DNA of 64,000 bases, from the NCBI GenBank assembly GCA_016932475.1, contig JAFGCU010000037.1, forward strand, positions 1 through 64,000. Direction: 5' to 3'. Each line of letters begins with the position of its first letter. Position 1 is the first letter of the stretch. The translations under genes were made by a program, and so were the position numbers. Source of the DNA: Anaerolineales bacterium. GTDB taxonomy: Bacteria > Chloroflexota > Anaerolineae > Anaerolineales > RBG-16-64-43. The notes beneath the pieces were generated by a model. The model made no database searches, was not told where the DNA came from, and saw only the letters and a program-made list of their open reading frames with translations. Below are positions 54,523-61,916 of this stretch, piece after piece.

Positions 54523-56532
54523 CTAGTCACCCATATGCTCCGCGGGATTCTCCCAGAAGAGCGTTTCGGGGTTGCGAACATATTCGTCGCAGGTCGTATC
54601 GTCGTTGGGGCTGGACGCGAAGTTCTTGAGCCCGTTCTTGACGACGGTGAGGGCAGGCAGTTCGCCCACCACGCCGATCATGGGCAGCTCCTCGGCCCAG
54701 ACATCGAGCATCTGGCGGAAGAGGTCGTTCTGCTTGTCCGTATCGCCGGTTTCAATGATCTGAGTCCAGAGGCTGTCGAGCTTGCGGACGTAGTGATCCG
54801 CGGGCGGCTCGATCGCGATCGGATTGTCGGGATCGCTCAGGAACTTGTTGTAGGCATCGACGAACGGCCGGTCGCTGGCGACGCCGCGGAAGATCAGTCC
54901 TTCGGCCGCCAACGGGACGACGGTCCGGTCGGCGAACGTCCAGGCGGCATCCATGTCGTTCGAGGTGTAGTGGGTGTTGTAGAGGGTCTGCTCCACAAAC
55001 TTGTACTCGCACTTGATGCCGACGGCTTTGAGCATCTTGACGACCTGCTGGCCGGCGTCCTCGTCGGATGTGCCCGATCCGTAGGTGCCTTCCAGGACGA
55101 AGAAAATCGTTTCCTCATCCTCGGCGTCGGAGTACTTGCGGAAGCCGTCCGCGTCCTTGGCGCCGTATCCGGCTTTGTCGAGCAGTTCATTGGCCTTGAC
55201 CGGATAATACGTCAGGTAAGCGTTGGTGAGCTTCTCGTAGTACTGCGGCGACATGGAGAGCGGGCTGTACTGGCGCGGGGTGCCCAGGCCGAGGTAGTTG
55301 AGCTCGTTGATCCCTTCGCGGTTGATGGCATGCGAGATGGCGATCCGCACGTCGCGGCTCATGAAGAACTTGCGCAGCTTCTCATTCTTGCAGGCCTGGT
55401 TGAGCACGACCACCATGTGCTTGGCCGCCGGGCAGACCACAACCTAGTAGTCGCCGCTGGCTTCGTTCTCTTTCAGGTAGGTGTAATCGCCCACCTGGAC
55501 GCGGCGGGCTTGGAAATCGATCTCTCCGTTGGCCATCCACAGGTTGAACGTCTGCGCATCCGAGAACAGCCGGCTGTGCACGCCATCCAGGTAAGGCAGC
55601 TGCATGCCGTCCGAGTCGACCCCGAAGAAGTAGGGGTTGCGCTCGATGATCCACTTCTCCGCGTTCAGGTCATTCTTGGCGTTCCACGGGCCGAAGTGCG
55701 GCAGGTCCGGGTTCCACATCCAGAAGCGCCGGTTATCGATGAAGTATTTATCCCAGGATTCGAATCCCGCGGCGGTCACCTTGGCCTGCAGGCCTTCCTT
55801 ATCGCTGGTGGTATCCATGATCCAGTCTTTCAGGTAGTGCTCGGGCGCTCCGATGCCTTCGCGGCCGATGACGTAGATCAGCAGCGGCTTGGGGGCTTTG
55901 TACTTGAAGGTGAAGGTGTAGTCGTCCGGGGTTTCCAGTTCCATCACCTGTTTATCCGCGGATTGGCCGGTCCACCATTTCCCGTCCATCGCGGGGAAGA
56001 GGGTCGCGTTGCTGATCACCTTCTCGAACCAGAAGCGGACGTCTTTGGAGGTGAATTCCACGCCGTCGGACCACTTGGTGCCCTTGCGGATATGGAAGGT
56101 GTACTGCGAGCCGTCCTCGTTGACTTCCCAGGATTCGCACTGGCGCGGGCGCATGACCAGGTCCAGGTCGAACCAGACCATGGCGCGATCGCACAGTTTG
56201 GACATGCCCCATTTGTCGCCCGGGCCGGTGTACGCGCGGCGGATAACGCCGCCGGAAACGCCGTTCTTATCCAGCACCGGAGCCACCCACGGATTCTCGG
56301 GGAGCCGCTCCGCCACCGGCGGGAGCTTGCCTTCGGCGACAAGCGCCTCCAACATGGCGGGCTCTTTGTACTTGGCGGCGGTCGAAGCCGTCGCGACCGG
56401 GGCTGTGGTCGGGGCCGGGGCCGTGGTCGGGACGGGCGTCGTCGGGGTGCAGGCCGCCAGCGTGCTGCCGCCTACCGCCATTGCAGTGACCTGCAGAAAC
56501 TCGCGTCGAGAGATCTTCCTTCTGTTACCCAT
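54523..56532 (-). pseudogene. Family 5 extracellular solute-binding protein, interrupted by in-frame TAG
   Basis: Both halves read in one frame as a single SBP_bac_5 protein of about 668 residues, split only by an amber codon at 55444-55446 after ...ASGDY. The first half has a Tat-type lipoprotein signal (SRREFLQ, lipobox LAAC), a Thr/Pro/Ala linker and the DVRFWFEKVI region. The second half has RVAISHAINRE-like DVRIAISHAINREGINE and a full C terminus. The sequence on both sides is well conserved. Possibilities are a recent nonsense mutation, readthrough, or a sequence error. It would bind the substrate for the Opp-type importer. Confidence 0.85.
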
Positions 56533-56669
56533 GATTTCTTTCCTCCTTGGCTTGGCCTAGGTTGTGCTTCGAAAGGACCGGTCCGTGCCAAATTCCTGGT
56601 GCGCTGGTTCCTCCTTTCTATAATTGCGGATGACGTGGCATCCCAATCATGGTTTTTGCCTGTGGCCGG

Positions 56670-57728
56670 CTAGGGTGCCGGCGCCGTGGCGGCGAGTTTG
56701 GTGACGCCGGCCAATGTGAGTTCATCGGCGCGGTGACAGCTCACGTAATGCTCGGGGGCGATTTCCCGCAACTGCGGCGCCTCCATCTTGCACCGTTCGA
56801 TGCAAAATCGGCAACGCGGGTGGAAGTAGCAGCCGCTGGGCGGATGGGCCGGGTCGGCGACATCCCCCTGCAAGACGATCGGTGCGGTCCGCAGACGCGG
56901 ATCGGGCTTCGGGACGGCCGAAAGCAGGGCTTCGGTATAGGGATGCTTGGGGTTGTAGAACAGCTCCTCCGTCCGGGCATGCTCCACCAATTTTCCGACA
57001 TACATCACCACCACGCGGTCGCTGATGTGTTCCACCACACTCAAGTCGTGGGAGATGAACAAGTAGGTCAGGTTGAAATCCTTTTGCAGGTCCTGCAACA
57101 GGTTGAGAGTCTGGGCCTGGACCGAAACATCCAGCGCGCTGACCGGCTCGTCGCATACCACCAGCTGCGGGTGAAGCGCCAGGGCGCGCGCCACGCCGAT
57201 CCGCTGGCGCTGGCCGCCGGAAAAGGCGTGCGGGTACCGCACCATGTATTCGGGCCGCAACCCCACCACGCGCAGGAGTTCGGCCACCCGGTCCTGCAAT
57301 TCGCTGCCCCTGGCCACGCCGTTGACCAGCAGCGGCTCGCCGACGATCTGGAGCAGCGTCATGCGCGGGTTGAGCGAGGAATACGGATCCTGGAATATCA
57401 GCTGCATGTTCATCCGGATCTGGCGGAGCTGCTTTTTTTCCAGCCCGGCCACATTCACCCGGCCCATCCTGCAATCGTCGAACCAGATCTCGCCGGAGGT
57501 GGAATCGTAAGCCCGCATGATCAGACGGCCGGTGGTGGTCTTCCCGCAGCCGCTTTCGCCCACCAATCCGAGCGTTTCGCCGGGGCGGATGAAGAAACTG
57601 ACGTCATCCACCGCTTTGACATGGCCGATGACCCTGGAAATAATGAAACCTTTCTCGATCGGAAAGTGCTTCTTGAGATTTTTGATTTCCAGCAGGTAAG
57701 GAGCAGCCACCGAATTCTCAGGTCTCAT
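56670..57728 (-). CDS. Opp/Dpp-type ABC transporter ATPase (OppF-like)
   Basis: A 352-residue ATPase, first gene of the importer operon. Walker A is GESGCGKTT, signature SGGQRQRIG, Walker [13 protein letters not shown]. The oligopeptide C-terminal motif [14 protein letters not shown] is present. In most opp operons oppF follows oppD; here the two ATPase genes stand at opposite ends of the transporter genes. Its TAG stop is 138 bp before the binding protein start. Confidence 0.93.
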   Translation of the reverse strand: MRPENSVAAPYLLEIKNLKKHFPIEKGFIISRVIGHVKAVDDVSFFIRPGETLGLVGESGCGKTTTGRLIMRAYDSTSGEIWFDDCRMGRVNVAGLEKKQLRQIRMNMQLIFQDPYSSLNPRMTLLQIVGEPLLVNGVARGSELQDRVAELLRVVGLRPEYMVRYPHAFSGGQRQRIGVARALALHPQLVVCDEPVSALDVSVQAQTLNLLQDLQKDFNLTYLFISHDLSVVEHISDRVVVMYVGKLVEHARTEELFYNPKHPYTEALLSAVPKPDPRLRTAPIVLQGDVADPAHPPSGCYFHPRCRFCIERCKMEAPQLREIAPEHYVSCHRADELTLAGVTKLAATAPAP

Positions 57729-58842
57729 TGTTCATGCCTTTGAACCATAAATGCCCCGCGGCGCCGGCAGGATGGGCGCGCAGGGAATTGATATCGTTGG
57801 GAATTGCAGGACGGGAAAGGGGGAAAACCGACGATAAGGAGATTTCATGCGCTGTCCAACCGTCAAGCCCGCGCGGTTTCCCGCGCTCCGGGCCGGGGAT
57901 GGCCGCGAGGCCGGTGGACGGCGCCATTACTGCCATCGTGCCTTGCGCCCGGAGCGGACATGTCGGGGTGATTTCTTTTGGGTAACCGAATCTGGCTGAT
58001 GGTCTGGACTTCGCCGGGTGTGTTTTTTTTGCGCGCGGCGTTGATTGGCATTCTCGCCGTGCACGGCAGTATTCCTTGCGCCATACCCTGTGCGGATGTG
58101 GTGAAGGAACGGGCTTCCCTGCCGGCGGTTGGGCAATTGTCGCATTGCGATTAAACTGAGGTTTGCCATGTTGGTTCGGCGGCGAACCGGCGGTAATTCC
58201 CCCAGTTGAATTCTTCCCAACATCCGGTGCGGGAATGCCGACGATGTTCATCTTTCTTCCGGCCGGGAAAGATGCCTGATGATTGATGAAAAAAAGCTTT
58301 CCGGCGTATTCTTCCTTCTGTCATGCAAACGCGTACACAGCCTGACCCGCTCCACGTCCCTCAACTCGAAAAGCAACCCTGCCAAGGTTGGTTTGCCAGT
58401 TTGAGAGACAATAATAATCGGGGAAAATGAAGTTGCTGAAATTCAATTACGGCAGATTTTCTTTTCGAAAAAAGGAAAACCGTAATTAAAAATGGAGGCG
58501 TTTATAAAATCGATAATAGCATCATCAAATAGGCGAGTCAAGCAAGGTGCGCAAAAAATCAACAAATCAAGTCGGTTTTCTTCAACGCTGAAACGCCTGT
58601 AATTCAGGCGTTTTTTCACTTTTTTTTATTGCCTTCCGTCCTCCAAGCTGCAGCGTTTCTCCTCATCCGTTTTTTCTTGCTCTTTTTTATTTCGGCAAGA
58701 CAAATAAAAATGCACGATGATGAAAGTCGACTCGACCCTGGCGATTCCTTTCTCTCCCGTGGTTGGCTGCGGATTGTGTCTGCCGCAGGATGGGAGACGG
58801 ATACCCCGCCCCGATCATTGTGCGAGCGAAGCGCGGTTCCAA
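57729..58842. other. 1.1-kb gene-free region, AT-rich in its second half
   Basis: No frame here is protein-like. The region should hold the promoter of the importer operon (leftward), though no clear -35/-10 pair was found. From about 58400 the sequence becomes AT-rich and contains an inverted repeat, AATTACGG (58445-58452) with CCGTAATT (58480-58487), whose interior is also partly self-complementary (TTTTC/GAAAA), and then a plus-strand terminator. Confidence 0.5.
58591..58616 (+). terminator. Orphan intrinsic terminator
   Basis: AAACGCCTG (58591-58599) pairs with CAGGCGTTT (58605-58613) around a 5-nt loop, and the T run extends from 58611 to 58616. It points rightwards, yet no plus-strand gene precedes it for over 1 kb; the gene after it is convergent. 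It may end a small RNA. Confidence 0.75.
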
Positions 58843-60153
58843 TTACGAAACCCCCGGTATGGACAGGCCAATGACTTTAACCGGCATGCTGCTGTCCTGG
58901 TTCGCCTGGTTCCCAAGCTGGCCGCTATCATTAAATCCCCAGCAAAACACCTCGCCGGTCGCGAGAATGGCGCAGGTATGGCCGCCGCCGCCCGCGATGG
59001 CAGTGACAATCCCATCCAATCCGACCACAGCAACCGGATGGTTCCGGTTGGCGGTCGATCCCTCGCCGAGCTGGCCGTAGAAATTCCATCCCCAACACCG
59101 GAGGATTCCACCATTAAGCAATGCACAGGTCTGGCCCCAGCCTGCCGCGACGATGCCGGCCGCGCCCTCCAACCCGGTCACCAGCGAAGGAGTGGATTCA
59201 CTCTCAAACGTCCCATTCCCCAACTGCCCGAATTTGTTCATCCCCCAGCACTTAATCTCACCGGAACCGGAAAGGACGCAGGTATGTCCGCCTTTCGCGG
59301 TCAGGGCGGCGATTCCGCCGGCCAGCCCGCCGACAGTGCCCGGATCCCCGCGTGAAGCCGCTTCGGATCCGTCACCCAACTGGCCCTGTTCGTTGGTTCC
59401 CCAGCACCGCACTTCCCCGCCGGCTGTCCGAACACATGTATGCGCCGTTCCCGCGGCGACCGCCGCCACACCGCCGAGCCCGGCGACATCCACCGGTCCG
59501 GTGCGGGTTTCGGTTGTTCCATCGCCCAGCTGGCCGGCGTTGTTGTATCCCCAGCACTTGAGCCCGCCCTGGGCGGTGACGGCGCAGGTGTGATAATCCC
59601 CGGCCGCAATCGCCACAACATCCTCCAACCCGGGGACCTCCACCGGTTCAGTGCTGCGCTGTGTCGTCCCGTTGCCCAGTTCGCCGTCTTTATTCCGGCC
59701 CCAGCATTGGACTCTGCCCTCCTCCGTGAGGATGCAAGTGTGCCCCCACCCGGCGGCGACGGCCACGGCGCGCTCCGATAAATTCTTGACGCCGACCGGT
59801 TTGCTGCGGTTCGTTCGCGATCCGTCCCCCAGCTGTCCCTCTTTGTTGTTACCCCAGCACATCAATCCTCCCTCGCCGGTGATCGCGCAAGTGTGATTCC
59901 ATCCCGCCGCGACCGGCACCGGCGTGCTTTCCATCCCGGCGGGCAGCGAGGGTGTGGGCGAGACGTTCGGGGAAGCGGTGAAGGTGAGGCTCGCCGTCGG
60001 GGTCTGCGTGAAAACCGGCGGCAATTCCCACGCCGTCGGCGTGGCCGACTCGGTCGGTCGGTTTTTTCCGGACGCCCCCGGACCGCACGCCGCCAGCATC
60101 GCCAGCGTCCATACGGCCAATCCGTTTGTCACCATTCGGAATTCACGTTTCAT
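58843..60153 (-). CDS. Lipoprotein with seven RCC1 repeats
   Basis: A 436-residue predicted lipoprotein. The signal peptide ends LAAC (Cys near residue 22), followed by a Thr/Pro linker to about residue 75. Seven RCC1-type repeats of about 50 residues follow, each with the frame AAGWxHTC...GxxxCWGxNxxGQLGDG. Seven blades make a complete beta-propeller. Each blade holds two Cys (HTC and CWG), suited to disulfides outside the cell. ATG 60153 was chosen because the signal peptide begins there, with GGAGG before it; earlier starts add unrelated sequence. The ligand is unknown. Confidence 0.87.
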   Translation of the reverse strand: MKREFRMVTNGLAVWTLAMLAACGPGASGKNRPTESATPTAWELPPVFTQTPTASLTFTASPNVSPTPSLPAGMESTPVPVAAGWNHTCAITGEGGLMCWGNNKEGQLGDGSRTNRSKPVGVKNLSERAVAVAAGWGHTCILTEEGRVQCWGRNKDGELGNGTTQRSTEPVEVPGLEDVVAIAAGDYHTCAVTAQGGLKCWGYNNAGQLGDGTTETRTGPVDVAGLGGVAAVAAGTAHTCVRTAGGEVRCWGTNEQGQLGDGSEAASRGDPGTVGGLAGGIAALTAKGGHTCVLSGSGEIKCWGMNKFGQLGNGTFESESTPSLVTGLEGAAGIVAAGWGQTCALLNGGILRCWGWNFYGQLGEGSTANRNHPVAVVGLDGIVTAIAGGGGHTCAILATGEVFCWGFNDSGQLGNQANQDSSMPVKVIGLSIPGVS

Positions 60154-60300
60154 GCATCCTCCACAGGCGGCTGCCGCAATCGTCAACGCGGGGTTTATTT
60201 TAGCATCGCCCGGAGTTCGCGTGAACGCAATCGGAAGTCCGGGGTCGCGGCGCGTCCGGTTTCTCTCCTTTTTTCCCGGCGCAAGATCCGCCGCCCGTGC

Positions 60301-60306
60301 TACAAT
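60301..60306 (+). promoter_or_regulatory. -10 box of a leaderless transcript
   Basis: TACAAT ends 6 nt before the ATG at 60313, so transcription would start at the A of the start codon. No ribosome site is present. The -35 region is not convincing. Confidence 0.55.
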
Positions 60307-60312
60307 CGGGCT

Positions 60313-61581
60313 ATGTTGGAAGGCAATCCTTTCTATCACCGCGGACCGGTTTCCGACCCGGGTTTCTTTTTCGGCCGTGGCCGGGAACTCTCCTACCTCT
60401 TCGACTTGCTGCGCAAGGGGCAAAGCGTCGCCGTATCCGGCCCGCGGCGGATCGGAAAGACGTCGCTGCTGATGCACCTGATGAATCCGGCGGTGGCCGC
60501 GGCGCACGACTGCGCGCCGGAGGAGATGGAGTTTCTCCTGCTCGATGGCGGCACGCTCGACGGCCTGGGGGAAGAGGATTTTTACGGGGCTGTCGGCCGT
60601 TCCCTCGGCGGAGAATCCGCCTCCCAGAATTACTCGGATCTCCTCGAACGCATCCGCGGCGCCTTTGCCGGCAGTCGGCGCTGCCTTGTGATCCTGCTCG
60701 ATGAATTCGAGCTTGTGGCGGCGAACGCCCGGTTCGGTGCCGCCCTCTTTAACCGCCTGCGGGGATTATCCGCGCAGTATCCGATCCGCTTCGTCACCGC
60801 CTCGAAGAATCCGCTCTGGAAACTCGGCCGGACAAATCCGGAGACCCTCGCATCCCCCTTCTTCAACTTCTTCGCGCCGCTCACGCTCGGACCGATGGAG
60901 GAAGCGGAAGCGCGCGACCTGCTCCTGCGGCTCTCAAGCCGGGCCGGGAAACCCTTCCCCGATCAGGCGCTCGAGCCGATTCTTGCGCTGTCCGGGCCGC
61001 ACCCGCTGTTCCTGCAGGTCGCCGGCTACCGGGCGTTTGAAACCGTCTGCGACGGCGGAAACCTATCCGTCGAATCGCTCCCGGAAATCCGCCGGCGGAT
61101 GCTTGCCGACCTGGAGCCCCATCTGCAATATTATTGGAACGAGCTCGATGAAGAGGATCGTTATGCCCTGGCCGCGCTGCCGATCACCGGCGGGGAGAGC
61201 CTGAGCCTGGTCGAAGCCGGGCTGGTCCGGAACGGAAAATACATCGGTTCGATCCTCGAGCATTTCGTCCGCCGCCAAAAAGTGCCGGGGCTTCTGCAGG
61301 GCGGCCCTTTCCTGATCGACCTGCGCCGCAGCCAGGCGACGGTCGGCGGCCAGTCGGTTCATCTGACTCCCACGGAGTTTTCCCTTCTTAAGGTGTTCCT
61401 CGAGAAACCCGGACGGATGCTCACCCCGCAGGAGATCGAAACCGCGCTGTGGCCGGACGAAAACATCCTGGATCCTGAACGCGCGCGCGGCGTCGTCAAA
61501 AAGCTCCGCAACGCGCTGGGAGAAGCCGGCGAATTGCTGGTCAACCGGCGCGGCCAGGGATACCTCCTCGCACTGGATTGA
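60313..61581 (+). CDS. AAA ATPase fused to an OmpR-type winged-helix domain
   Basis: A 422-residue protein. Residues ~18-290 form a STAND/archaeal-type ATPase: FFFGRGRELSYLFDLL, Walker A SGPRRIGKTSLL (about 43-54), Walker B CLVILLDEFELV, and a sensor-like FVTASKN. Residues ~335-420 are a PhoB/OmpR DNA-binding domain (GGQSVHLTPTEFSLLKVFLE, then TALWPDE, RARGVVKKLRNAL and RGQGYLL). The order ATPase-then-DNA-binding without a receiver suggests a one-component regulator controlled by nucleotide or ligand. Its target is unknown. The start is fixed by EGNPFYHRGP homology and the leaderless promoter. Confidence 0.85.
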   Translation: MLEGNPFYHRGPVSDPGFFFGRGRELSYLFDLLRKGQSVAVSGPRRIGKTSLLMHLMNPAVAAAHDCAPEEMEFLLLDGGTLDGLGEEDFYGAVGRSLGGESASQNYSDLLERIRGAFAGSRRCLVILLDEFELVAANARFGAALFNRLRGLSAQYPIRFVTASKNPLWKLGRTNPETLASPFFNFFAPLTLGPMEEAEARDLLLRLSSRAGKPFPDQALEPILALSGPHPLFLQVAGYRAFETVCDGGNLSVESLPEIRRRMLADLEPHLQYYWNELDEEDRYALAALPITGGESLSLVEAGLVRNGKYIGSILEHFVRRQKVPGLLQGGPFLIDLRRSQATVGGQSVHLTPTEFSLLKVFLEKPGRMLTPQEIETALWPDENILDPERARGVVKKLRNALGEAGELLVNRRGQGYLLALD

Positions 61582-61589
61582 CTCCTCGC

Positions 61590-61815
61590 GATGCGCTCCC
61601 GGCGTGGTCCTGGCCGGGACACCCCGGCGGATATTGGCCGGGGCCGGAATGGATGCCGGCCAAAAACACGCCGGCATGACGATCTCCGTCATCCCGGCGT
61701 TCCCTTAACCGGGGACCACTTCCTCCCCCTACAATACCTTTCTGAATGCAAACCAAAGCCATTCCGGCATGACGATCTCCCTCATCCCGGCGTGGTTCTG
61801 GCCGGGACAACCCGG
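61590..61815. repeat. Cluster of palindromic repeat family C
   Basis: Several units: CCCGGCGTGGTCCTGGCCGG (61599 region), TGGATGCCGGCCAAAAACAC with GCCGGCATGACG, GTCATCCCGGCGTTCCC, and a second CATGACGATCTCCCTCATCC with GGCGTGGTTCTGGCCGGGAC. They fill most of the 335-bp gap before the sensor gene. No gene is seen in this gap. Confidence 0.75.
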
Positions 61816-61916
61816 CGCGTAATTGACCGAGACCCGCAATCGACCCGCAATCGGCACACAACACCCCCTTCGCCAACCTACCAGAATGCCCGTTCAGCGG
61901 ATATGCTGGGGACAGT

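Noticed and set aside
54523-56532. Pyrrolysine or general amber recoding
   Set aside because: TAG ends several intact genes in the same operon, and nothing in the window resembles a pyl gene or suppressor tRNA; a local mutation or error is simpler.
52695-56673. Long plus-strand open frames across the importer operon
   Set aside because: They are antisense to clear permease and binding-protein genes and have shadow-type composition.
57718-58251. 177-codon minus-strand frame upstream of the OppF gene
   Set aside because: The composition is not protein-like, it overlaps the OppF start, and it has no convincing ribosome site.
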